5,381 nucleotides of DNA from Desulfobacteraceae bacterium. GTDB lineage: Bacteria; Desulfobacterota; Desulfobacteria; Desulfobacterales; SURF-7. The notes under the pieces are model-generated. The model saw only the letters and a list, made by a program, of their open reading frames with translations, searched no databases and was not told the DNA's origin. The DNA is taken from positions 1-5,381 of the forward strand of contig JAUXCK010000226.1 of assembly GCA_030618925.1 (NCBI GenBank). Reading direction: 5' to 3'. Of the stretch, positions 1 to 5,381 are shown in pieces (position 1 is the first letter of the stretch; every line of letters starts with the position of its first letter). The position numbers and the translations under genes are program-made.

Positions 1-151
1 AGGTGGTTTGATGATGGGTTCAACCGGATTCAGGACCCATGTTGATGCAGTTGCACATTCCAGACCCGGGTGTACAGAATTATTTGAAAGGCGTTATGTG
101 GTTGAAAAAATCCCCCTGTCGTTATTTGCCGGGTCATTATCTGCCGGGTCG
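1..151. other. window-edge stretch with no convincing gene
   Basis: This stretch lies downstream of the minus-strand crotonase gene. One plus-strand frame is open from the window edge to a TGA at 43-45 and could be the last 14 codons of a gene entering from the left (ending ...NRIQDPC), but this is too short to judge. A longer plus-strand frame (from about 2 to 343) runs deep into the crotonase gene in antisense and is not supported. No clear Rho-independent terminator is seen after the crotonase stop. The right part carries the 15-bp tandem repeat annotated separately. Confidence 0.4.
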
Positions 152-165
152 CTATCTGCCGGATG
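121..165. repeat. three-copy 15-bp tandem repeat over a stop codon
   Basis: Three head-to-tail 15-nt units are visible at 121-135, 136-150 and 151-165, sharing a core close to TATYTGCCGG. Units 1 and 2 differ at two positions, units 2 and 3 at four. The third unit contains the last codons and the TAG stop (152-154) of the minus-strand crotonase gene. Because 15 is a multiple of three, each further unit puts another stop in the same frame: TAA at 137-139 and TAA at 122-124. The array probably arose by slippage or short duplication at the gene end. Gain or loss of the distal units would not change the protein. Confidence 0.8.
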
Positions 166-1000
166 GGTTAATAAATTTGTTGGCAGGCAGCAACGCATCG
201 AAAACAGGGTCTCTGTCTTCACTCCGGGCAACAAAACATTCCATCATGTCCTGAAGATGAAACATACCGCTCTGCCATGTGGCGATGAAATTAAGGCTGT
301 CCTGTACACTGTGGTCCCTGGTATAATTGAGCGCCTCTTTTGACCCGTAGACCGCAAGGGGAGAACGGGATGCGATCTGATCAGCTATCCGCATCACCCC
401 CCTGATCAGCGCCTCATGGGTTTCATATATCTTGTTCACAAGACCGATTTCCTTTGCCTCATCCGCGTGGAGCTTTCGGCCTGTGTACGCCAGTTCCCGC
501 ATAATGCCTGAGGGAATCAAATGGGGGAGTCTCTGTAGCGTCCCTGCATCCGCGGTCATCCCGATATTAATTTCCTGGATACAAAAAAAGGCATCAACCG
601 TACAATATCGCATATCACATGCACTGATCATATCGATCCCGCCGCCTATGCAGCCGCCCTGGACAGCTGCCAAAACAGGCATTCGAATCCGCTCTATCAT
701 ATTAAAAGTATGCTGAAGATCGAAAAGCATGTCCCGGAGCCGTTCCCGGGCCCTTCCGGCCTCCCCAGTCTGGAGTGTTTCGGGATCCGAGAAAACACCC
801 AAATCCATCCCTGCTGTAAAATGTTTTCCGGTTGAAGATATCACCACAACACGCGCAGCAGCCTCATCATTAATTTCCTTTAGCGCTGAAGGCAGTTCAG
901 CCCAGAACGCTCGATTCATGGTATTCAATTCGTCGGGTCTGCTGAGCTCGATATGTGCGATCTTATTGTGAATATCAACACTGAAGCATGTATATGCCAT
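152..1000 (-). CDS. crotonase-family delta3,5-delta2,4-dienoyl-CoA isomerase
   Basis: This 282-residue protein has the crotonase fold throughout. Visible marks are the CoA-binding and oxyanion-hole segment HFTAGMDL (residues 60-67), the second oxyanion loop GGCIGGGID (115-123) and the following helix with ACDMRYC (127-133). Acidic residues sit at D123 (GGGID), E143 (IQEINIG) and D151 (TADAGTLQRLP). The same trio with the same spacing (20 and 8 residues) is D176/E196/D204 in rat ECH1, so I favour dienoyl-CoA isomerase, which shifts 3,5-dienoyl-CoA to 2,4-dienoyl-CoA in breakdown of unsaturated fatty acids. A plain enoyl-CoA hydratase normally has two catalytic glutamates, and the residue corresponding to the first is Asp here. 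There is no signal peptide, so it should be cytoplasmic. The ATG at 1000 follows a purine-rich AAGGGGG (1006-1012) by 5 nt. It is transcribed away from the GH84 gene and is not part of that operon. Confidence 0.88.
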   Translation of the reverse strand: MAYTCFSVDIHNKIAHIELSRPDELNTMNRAFWAELPSALKEINDEAAARVVVISSTGKHFTAGMDLGVFSDPETLQTGEAGRARERLRDMLFDLQHTFNMIERIRMPVLAAVQGGCIGGGIDMISACDMRYCTVDAFFCIQEINIGMTADAGTLQRLPHLIPSGIMRELAYTGRKLHADEAKEIGLVNKIYETHEALIRGVMRIADQIASRSPLAVYGSKEALNYTRDHSVQDSLNFIATWQSGMFHLQDMMECFVARSEDRDPVFDALLPANKFINPSGR

Positions 1001-1068
1001 TGTTTCCCCCTTTTCTTTAATGAGTCCAAAATTGAGTTCCGCGGTTTCGGGATTTACTTTCTCACGGC

Positions 1069-1097
1069 ATCAAAACAAAATATGATAAAGGTTGCAA
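1069..1097 (-). promoter_or_regulatory. weak candidate promoter for the crotonase gene
   Basis: Reading the minus strand, TTGCAA (1092-1097) and TTTGAT (1069-1074) are separated by 17 nt, each matching 4 of 6 sigma70 consensus bases. A TG one base before the -10 box gives an extended -10 look. Transcription would begin about 60 nt upstream of the ATG at 1000. The match is modest and could be chance in an A/T-rich stretch. Confidence 0.25.
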
Positions 1098-1138
1098 GAC
1101 CAAGATGAGCCTGAATGACACTTTACACCCATATTTGA

Positions 1139-1194
1139 GAACCCCGAGGGTTTCTATTCATTCCTTCACGAATAGACCCGCAACATCAGGCGGG
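1139..1194. repeat. cluster of overlapping hairpin-forming inverted repeats
   Basis: Three short palindromic units lie back to back. AACCC (1140-1144) pairs with GGGTT (1148-1152) around a 3-nt loop. TCTATTC (1153-1159) pairs with GAATAGA (1170-1176) around a 10-nt loop, and the stem can be extended by GGG (1148-1150) with CCC (1177-1179) across a 2-nt bulge. CCCGC (1177-1181) pairs with GCGGG (1190-1194) around 8 nt. Adjacent stems share bases, so they compete. There is no T-tract, so a simple terminator is unlikely. The cluster lies just upstream of the candidate GH84 promoter, where an operator or the 5' leader of a longer transcript is possible. Confidence 0.5.
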
Positions 1195-1211
1195 AACCAC
1201 AAGCGTTGTAA

Positions 1212-1240
1212 TTGACTTCACCATGATCCTGATGTAAAGA
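1212..1240 (+). promoter_or_regulatory. candidate sigma70-like promoter for the GH84-OFOR operon
   Basis: TTGACT (1212-1217, 5 of 6 consensus) and TAAAGA (1235-1240, 3 of 6) are 17 nt apart, leaving a leader of roughly 45 nt before the GH84 ATG. An 8-bp perfect inverted repeat, ACATCAGG (1183-1190) and CCTGATGT (1228-1235), has its right arm overlapping the first base of the -10 box, which would suit a repressor site but may be chance. No other plus-strand promoter is evident before the three-gene run. Confidence 0.35.
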
Positions 1241-1291
1241 AAAGGGAAAAAACGGATGTATTTTCACAGGCGTTCTAATTTGGAGTGTTGA

Positions 1292-2344
1292 ATGACTGAA
1301 CATAGATTAACCATAGGAATTATCGAAGGGTTTTATGGAAAACCATGGGGCTGGAAGGATCGAGAGGATTGCCTGTCATTTTTGCAGAACAATGGGTTTG
1401 ATTTTTATATTTACGCGCCTAAAGATGATCTCATTTTAAGAGAAAGCTGGCAGGCTGAATGGCCGGAAGAACTGTTTCTCAAACTCACTGCGCTCTCCAG
1501 ATCCTGTAAAAACAAAGGGATCCGATTCGGTATCGGGCTTAGCCCGTTTGAGATCGATACCAAATTTGATCAAAACACGAAAAACAGCCTGAAACAAAAA
1601 ATCCGTCTCATTAATCAGCTCCAGCCGGACATCCTTTGTATCCTTTTTGACGATATGAGGGGTGACAATCTGAACCTATCGGAAATACAGGCAAAAATAT
1701 TTGATTTTTCAGGAGGCATCAGCACTGCCGCATCGTTTATTGTGTGCCCGTCCTATTATTCCTTTGACCCCATTCTTGAAAAAATTTTTGGTAAAATGCC
1801 GGAAAACTATCTAACGGACCTGGGAAAAATGTTAGACCCCTCGGCAGATATATTTTGGACCGGAACAAAGGTCTTTTCACAGGAATATACTGAATCACAT
1901 CTGTTGGAAGTTGCTGATCTGTTGAGACGAAAGCCTTTTATCTGGGATAATTATCCGGTCAACGATGCTGCATCGGTGGCGCCATTTCTGCGCCTCAGAT
2001 CGTTCCGGAACAGACCCTATCAAATGCGCGAATGGACGACAGGTCACGCGATCAATCCGATGAACCAGGCAAGGTTGTCACAGATTCCTGCCCTGTCACT
2101 CATGAAGTGCTACACTCAAAAGGAAACATATCAGCCTGACGCTGCATTCATTGATTCAGCCATAGCCCTTTGCGGCCCGAAACTGGGGAACGCCATCATT
2201 GAAGACATATCCCTGTTCCAGGACAGAGGATTGGACAAACTGACGGATAAAGAGAAACACGACCTTGAAATTAAGTACCAGACCATGCGATCCCCCTATG
2301 CTGATGAGATTCTTAGCTGGCTGAGGGGGGAATATAAAAGCTGA
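1292..2344 (+). CDS. GH84 beta-N-acetylglucosaminidase (O-GlcNAcase-like), cytoplasmic
   Basis: This 350-residue protein matches the catalytic domain of glycoside hydrolase family 84 (NAGidase), which cleaves terminal beta-linked GlcNAc by substrate-assisted catalysis. Signature segments in order: GIIEGFYGKPW (9-19), YAPKDD (41-46), the catalytic Asp pair in LFDD (D120, D121), CPSYY (152-156), WTGTKV (189-194) and WDNYPVND (218-225). The Asp pair corresponds to D174/D175 of human OGA. Y156, N220 and D225 fit its Y219, N280 and D285, which contact the sugar. The usual N-terminal accessory domain of secreted bacterial GH84 enzymes is absent, as are a signal peptide, membrane segments and binding modules; only a short helical tail follows (about 285-350). 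The enzyme should therefore act in the cytoplasm. The ATG follows GGAG (1282-1285) at 6 nt spacing. It is separated by 21 nt from korA, implying co-transcription. By eye its G+C content is lower than its neighbours'. The natural substrate is unknown; protein O-GlcNAc or imported glycan fragments are both possible. Confidence 0.9.
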   Translation: MTEHRLTIGIIEGFYGKPWGWKDREDCLSFLQNNGFDFYIYAPKDDLILRESWQAEWPEELFLKLTALSRSCKNKGIRFGIGLSPFEIDTKFDQNTKNSLKQKIRLINQLQPDILCILFDDMRGDNLNLSEIQAKIFDFSGGISTAASFIVCPSYYSFDPILEKIFGKMPENYLTDLGKMLDPSADIFWTGTKVFSQEYTESHLLEVADLLRRKPFIWDNYPVNDAASVAPFLRLRSFRNRPYQMREWTTGHAINPMNQARLSQIPALSLMKCYTQKETYQPDAAFIDSAIALCGPKLGNAIIEDISLFQDRGLDKLTDKEKHDLEIKYQTMRSPYADEILSWLRGEYKS

Positions 2345-2365
2345 CAAAGGGCGAGGAATAGCTTT

Positions 2366-3487
2366 ATGCCGCTATACTTTATGGATGGAAATGAAGCAAT
2401 CGCCTGGGGCGCCGTCAGCGCCGGCTGCCGTTTTTTTGCAGGATATCCGATTACCCCGGCCACAACCATCTATGCCGCCATGCTAAAACTACTGCCGCCT
2501 TTAGGCGGTGTCTGCCTTCAGGGTGAAGATGAGATTGCATCTATTGGATTCTGTTTGGGTGCATCCATGGCCGGCATGAAGGTGATGACAGCCACTTCAG
2601 GGCCCGGAATCAGTCTCTGCAGCGAGCAGATTTCTTTTGCCATCGGCAGCGAGATTCCTGTTGTTATCATTGATGTCCAAAGGTTGGGTCCGTCCACCGG
2701 ATCTGCCACACGGGGCGCGGATGGAGACATTCAGTTTTTGCGATGGGGAAGCAGTGGCGGTTTGCCGGTCATTGTTCTGGCGCCTTCCAATGTAGAAGAC
2801 TGTTTCTCACTTACCCGTCAGGCGTTTAACCTTGCAGAGGAATTCAGATGCCCTGTGTTCATTGCCTCAAACAAGGATATCGCCATGACCAGAGAAAGTG
2901 TAGACCTCGAGTTGTCCGGGAAGTTTGAGGCAAAGAACCGCCCCCGTGCGACCCGGGGTAAACCGTTCCTCCCCTTTCACGCCAGGAGCGGCTCTCTGGT
3001 CCCTGATTTCCTTCCCATCGGTGACCGTACGCTTGTCCGGCAAACCTCATCCACCCATGGACCGGACGGTTATATTACGACTGACCCGGAAATTATCCAG
3101 GAGACCCGTGACAGATTGCAGACCAAACTCACATCTTCCATTCAGCGATACACATTTTTTGAAACGTTCATTGAAGAGGGTTCGGAAACGCTGATTCTTA
3201 CATACGGAATCACGGCGCGTGCAGCCAGGGAGGTGTTTGACGAACAAAAAGAAAAGGGGAATCCGGTTTCTCTCCTTATCCTGAAAACGCTATGGCCGAT
3301 CCCTGAAGTTCTGATCAGAAAAACGGCCGAACCCTTTAAAAAAATTGTCGTCGTGGAAATGAACATGGGGCAGTATGTTGGAGAAATACAGCGAATTTTG
3401 CCGAAAAAATCAATTACTTTCGTGGGTCAGATGGACGGCAATTTGATCACTCCTGAAAAAATCAAGAGCGGGGTAACCGGTGAATAG
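2366..3487 (+). CDS. korA: 2-oxoacid:ferredoxin oxidoreductase, alpha subunit (KorA-like)
   Basis: This 373-residue protein is the alpha subunit of a thiamine-diphosphate-dependent 2-oxoacid:ferredoxin oxidoreductase. The complex converts a 2-oxoacid plus CoA to acyl-CoA, CO2 and reduced ferredoxin. Domain I (about 1-235) shows GNEAIAWGA (8-16), the YPITP motif (27-31) near the 2-oxoacid site, EDEIASIG (54-61), TSGPG (77-81) and DVQRLGPSTG (103-112). Domain II (about 270-373) ends with the family motif VVVEMNMGQ (328-336). Length and order match stand-alone KorA proteins rather than the gamma-alpha fusions of Sulfolobus or mycobacteria. The ATG follows GAGGAA (2353-2358) at 7 nt. The 3' end overlaps the next gene by 8 nt, so the two should be coupled. 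The symbol reflects family resemblance: a 2-oxoisovalerate (Vor) or other specificity cannot be excluded, because substrate choice is not readable from these motifs. Confidence 0.9.
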   Translation: MPLYFMDGNEAIAWGAVSAGCRFFAGYPITPATTIYAAMLKLLPPLGGVCLQGEDEIASIGFCLGASMAGMKVMTATSGPGISLCSEQISFAIGSEIPVVIIDVQRLGPSTGSATRGADGDIQFLRWGSSGGLPVIVLAPSNVEDCFSLTRQAFNLAEEFRCPVFIASNKDIAMTRESVDLELSGKFEAKNRPRATRGKPFLPFHARSGSLVPDFLPIGDRTLVRQTSSTHGPDGYITTDPEIIQETRDRLQTKLTSSIQRYTFFETFIEEGSETLILTYGITARAAREVFDEQKEKGNPVSLLILKTLWPIPEVLIRKTAEPFKKIVVVEMNMGQYVGEIQRILPKKSITFVGQMDGNLITPEKIKSGVTGE

Positions 3488-4775
3488 TTACCTGAATACC
3501 AAAAGGCCCCCTGCGTTTTGTGCGGGATGCGGCCATGAACAAATTGCCCATGCACTGGATAAAGCCTTTGCCGGGATGAAGCTTAAAAGCAGCAAGATCG
3601 TCATTGTCAGCGACATCGGCTGTTCCGGACTTTTTGATGTTTTTTTTAATACCCATGCAATGCACGGTCTGCACGGGCGGGCACTGACATATGCAACCGG
3701 TTTGAAAATGGCCCGCCCTGAACTGATTGTGATTGTCACCATGGGTGACGGAGGGCTTGGCATCGGGGGGGCTCATATTCTTGCTGCCTGCCGCAGAAAT
3801 CTTGACTTGACATTGCTGGTTCTGAATAATTTCAATTTCGGGATGACTGGAGGTCAGTTTTCATCCACCACCCCTGCTGATGTAAAAGTAGCGTCCGGGT
3901 TCTTGAATCTTCTGGAACATCCCATGGACATATGTCAGGTGGCTTGCTCGGCAGGGGCAACTTATGCTGCCCGATGCTCTGCATATGAAGCCGGCCTCCC
4001 GAACAAAATTGAATCAGGTATCCGCCACTCAGGATTTTCTTTGATTGATATCTGGGGAATCTGCCCTGGACGTTACACAAGAAAGAGCGGGCTCACACCC
4101 GGACAGATCCACGACTCCCTTGAAAAACTGCCGCCGGTATCAGGCGTCATAAAGTCGAACAACCGAAAAGAATACGGTCGGCACTACCGGGAGATGGCTG
4201 ATCGCCAGAAACCCGCAACACCGCCTGTTCAAGTCAGGACCCGATTTAAATCTTCCCAAAGTGGCAGGCAGGAGATTGTTATTCTTGGCGGTGCAGGGCA
4301 GCGTGTCATCACTGCCGGCGAAATTATCTGTTATGCGGGGCTGACCGCGGGACTTCAGGCGACCCAGAAAAATGAATACAATATAACGGTACTCAGAGGG
4401 CCCTCTGTAAGTGAAATTATTTTGTCGGCCAACCCGATCGGATTTCTCGGCATAACAAAGCCTGATGTCATGATTGCCATCCATCAGGAGGGTGTTAAGC
4501 ATCGCCAGGCCCTGTTCAGAAACCTGGAGCAAACCACTTTGCTGATTCAGGCCGATGATGTTGACGTGCCGGAAAACGCCGCCAACAGGATAGTGATACA
4601 CTTTGATACCCAAAAAATAAAACCCCCGGATCGCGCACTGGCTGCCATTAGCGTCCTGGCAAAGCTGGGCAAAGTGATCGATTCCCAGATGCTTCAAGCT
4701 GCCCTGAAACTCAAATTCAAGGATAAAATCCTTGAGGCCAGCCTGCAGGTTGCCCATAAGATTCAGATGACCTGA
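3480..4775 (+). CDS. 2-oxoacid:ferredoxin oxidoreductase, beta-gamma fusion subunit
   Basis: This 431-residue protein joins two OFOR subunits. The beta (KorB-like) part, about 1-240, binds thiamine diphosphate through GDGG (89-92) and NN (116-117), followed by FGMTGGQ (120-126). It has FCAGCGH (13-19), DIGCSG (45-50) and THAMHGLHGRA (58-68). C14, C17, C48 and C195 are placed to hold the single [4Fe-4S] cluster of two-domain beta subunits. A polar linker (about 225-262) leads to a gamma (KorC-like) domain, about 264-431, recognised by IVILGGAGQR (266-275), LRGPSVSEIILS (305-316) and KPDVMIAI (327-334). The usual gamma glycine motif GxGGQG is altered here to GGAGQR. Start: GTG at 3480, within the end of korA; no ATG lies close by and the FCAGCGH motif requires a start near here. 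There is no strong Shine-Dalgarno, so translation probably depends on korA. No ferredoxin-like delta subunit is encoded nearby. A stand-alone KorB is about 270-290 residues and KorC about 180, consistent with a two-subunit fusion. Confidence 0.88.
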   Translation: MNSYLNTKRPPAFCAGCGHEQIAHALDKAFAGMKLKSSKIVIVSDIGCSGLFDVFFNTHAMHGLHGRALTYATGLKMARPELIVIVTMGDGGLGIGGAHILAACRRNLDLTLLVLNNFNFGMTGGQFSSTTPADVKVASGFLNLLEHPMDICQVACSAGATYAARCSAYEAGLPNKIESGIRHSGFSLIDIWGICPGRYTRKSGLTPGQIHDSLEKLPPVSGVIKSNNRKEYGRHYREMADRQKPATPPVQVRTRFKSSQSGRQEIVILGGAGQRVITAGEIICYAGLTAGLQATQKNEYNITVLRGPSVSEIILSANPIGFLGITKPDVMIAIHQEGVKHRQALFRNLEQTTLLIQADDVDVPENAANRIVIHFDTQKIKPPDRALAAISVLAKLGKVIDSQMLQAALKLKFKDKILEASLQVAHKIQMT

Positions 4776-4809
4776 AATTTATCTTCTGCGATCCTAACGG
4801 CCTGTTTGA

Positions 4810-5381
4810 TCACCCCGGCACATGCTGATTCAACACAACTGCAGCCCCCAGTAAACCGGGGTGGCGGGAAGTCATCACATAGGTCGGTATGGACGCCATG
4901 TACTGATGGAACCTCCCCTTTTCTTCAAATCTGCGGCGAAAAGTGCTTTTTTCAAAAAAATCAATAAATCGAGGCACGATTCCGCCCGCTATATAAATAC
5001 CTCCCTTTGCACCCATGGCAAGGGCAATATCGCCGGCCACACCGCCCAGAATCCCGCAAAATCTTTCCAGGGTCTCACGGCAGACATCACATGTCCCTGT
5101 GACAGCCTTTCTGCAAATTTCAGGGGCTGACAAGTCATGCCGGGAATGACCACGGAGTTTGGCAATGGCCTGATACAAATTTTCAATGCCCGGCCCGGAC
5201 AATACCCTTTCATTGGAGATCCGCTCAAAGCGGTTTCGCAACAGTCCGGCAACCTGTGTTTCAAATTCATCAAAAGGTGCAAAACTGATGTGCCCTCCCT
5301 CAGAGCTTATCGCAACAGGGCCTGACGGTGTGGGAACCAGACCCGATACACCAAGCCCCGAGCCGGGCCCAACCACTGCCA
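4810..5381 (-). CDS. glk: glucokinase (Glk family), C-terminal part, cut by window edge
   Basis: About 190 C-terminal residues of an ATP-dependent glucokinase of the E. coli Glk type (not the ROK family) are visible. The frame is open past 5381. The GTG at 5374-5376 encodes an internal valine, not a start, so roughly 130 N-terminal residues, including the first phosphate-binding loop, lie outside. Visible motifs in order are GPGSGLG, EGGHISFAP, NERVLSGPG, the CxxC-containing CDVCRETL, IAGGIVPRF, FEEKGRF and HPGLLG. E. coli Glk glucose ligands E157, H160 and E187 are matched by E (5299-5301), H (5290-5292) and E (5209-5211). The C-terminus aligns almost to the end of E. coli Glk. The enzyme makes glucose-6-phosphate in the cytoplasm. 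It converges on the beta-gamma OFOR gene with 34 nt between the stops and is not part of that operon. Confidence 0.92.
   Translation of the reverse strand, partial: AVVGPGSGLGVSGLVPTPSGPVAISSEGGHISFAPFDEFETQVAGLLRNRFERISNERVLSGPGIENLYQAIAKLRGHSRHDLSAPEICRKAVTGTCDVCRETLERFCGILGGVAGDIALAMGAKGGIYIAGGIVPRFIDFFEKSTFRRRFEEKGRFHQYMASIPTYVMTSRHPGLLGAAVVLNQHVPG
4811..4863. repeat. 8-bp inverted repeat at the 3' end of glk
   Basis: CACCCCGG (4811-4818) and CCGGGGTG (4856-4863) are perfect inverted arms separated by 37 nt, entirely inside the last codons and stop of glk. The outer arm encodes the HPG of the conserved HPGLLG motif on the minus strand, so that arm is constrained by protein sequence. No T-tract follows on either strand. 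A role in ending transcription between the convergent genes is possible but weakly supported. Confidence 0.35.

Larger units (their letters stand above)
1001..1291. other. divergent intergenic regulatory region
   Basis: This 291-nt gap separates the minus-strand crotonase gene from the plus-strand GH84 gene, so both promoters should lie here. It contains a cluster of short inverted repeats (1139-1235) and weak sigma70-like boxes in both directions, annotated separately. The only notable open frame is a 36-codon ATG frame at 1105-1215, with no ribosome binding site at the right distance and no recognisable product. I see no riboswitch, tRNA or known operator. Confidence 0.55.

Noticed and set aside
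1..45. Possible C-terminal end of a plus-strand gene entering from the left (ends ...NRIQDPC, TGA at 43-45)
   Set aside because: Only 14 codons are visible and no motif can be recognised; an open stretch this short is expected by chance.
8..343. 111-codon plus-strand open frame at the left edge
   Set aside because: Most of it (152-343) is antisense to the well-supported crotonase gene, and its SLSAG-like repeats come from the 15-bp tandem repeat rather than from a protein family.
1105..1215. 36-codon ATG frame in the intergenic region
   Set aside because: It has no ribosome binding site at a usable distance, overlaps the inverted repeats, and its composition resembles no family I know.
4140..4757. 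205-codon open frame antisense to the gamma domain of the fusion gene
   Set aside because: The sense strand shows clear OFOR gamma motifs; the antisense protein has no recognisable domain and is best explained as a shadow frame.
4776..4809. Possible bidirectional terminator between the convergent OFOR and glk genes
   Set aside because: The 34-nt gap contains no G/C-rich stem followed by a T-tract on either strand.
5374..5376. GTG as the glucokinase start codon
   Set aside because: The frame stays open beyond the window edge, and the Glk family has about 130 further residues upstream, so this is an internal valine codon.

Overview
The window holds five protein-coding genes, one of them partial. 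It reads like chromosome from a strict anaerobe. A ferredoxin-dependent 2-oxoacid oxidoreductase beside a fatty-acid-degradation crotonase suggests a sulfate-reducing or related Desulfobacterota (Desulfobacterales-like) bacterium. That assignment is inference from gene content; no phylogenetic marker is present. No tRNA, rRNA, CRISPR array, insertion sequence or integrase is visible.

Layout, left to right. Positions 1-151 hold no convincing gene, but a 15-bp tandem repeat (121-165) straddles the end of the first gene. On the minus strand, 152-1000 encodes a crotonase-fold enzyme carrying the complete Asp/Glu/Asp set of delta3,5-delta2,4-dienoyl-CoA isomerases (ECH1 type). A divergent intergenic region (1001-1291) has weak promoter candidates in both directions and a cluster of short inverted repeats. 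A plus-strand run follows: a compact, leaderless GH84 beta-N-acetylglucosaminidase (1292-2344), a KorA-type OFOR alpha subunit (2366-3487), and an OFOR beta subunit fused at its C-terminus to a gamma domain (3480-4775). The gaps (21 nt, then an 8-nt overlap) suggest a three-gene operon. A glucokinase (glk) converges from the right on the minus strand, ends at 4810 and is cut by the window edge.

How the genes may work together. The two OFOR genes should give a cytoplasmic enzyme that oxidatively decarboxylates a 2-oxoacid to acyl-CoA with reduction of ferredoxin, or runs the reverse reaction. The substrate (2-oxoglutarate, a branched-chain 2-oxoacid or another) cannot be read from sequence alone. 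The crotonase would isomerise dienoyl-CoA intermediates of unsaturated fatty acids. Glucokinase phosphorylates glucose. The odd member is GH84: this family is best known for removing O-GlcNAc from proteins or GlcNAc from secreted glycans, yet here it has no signal peptide and sits directly upstream of an oxidoreductase. I see no wholly new system. The points most worth a second look are the GH84-OFOR linkage, the beta-gamma fusion with a remodelled gamma glycine motif, and the stop-codon repeat at the end of the crotonase gene.
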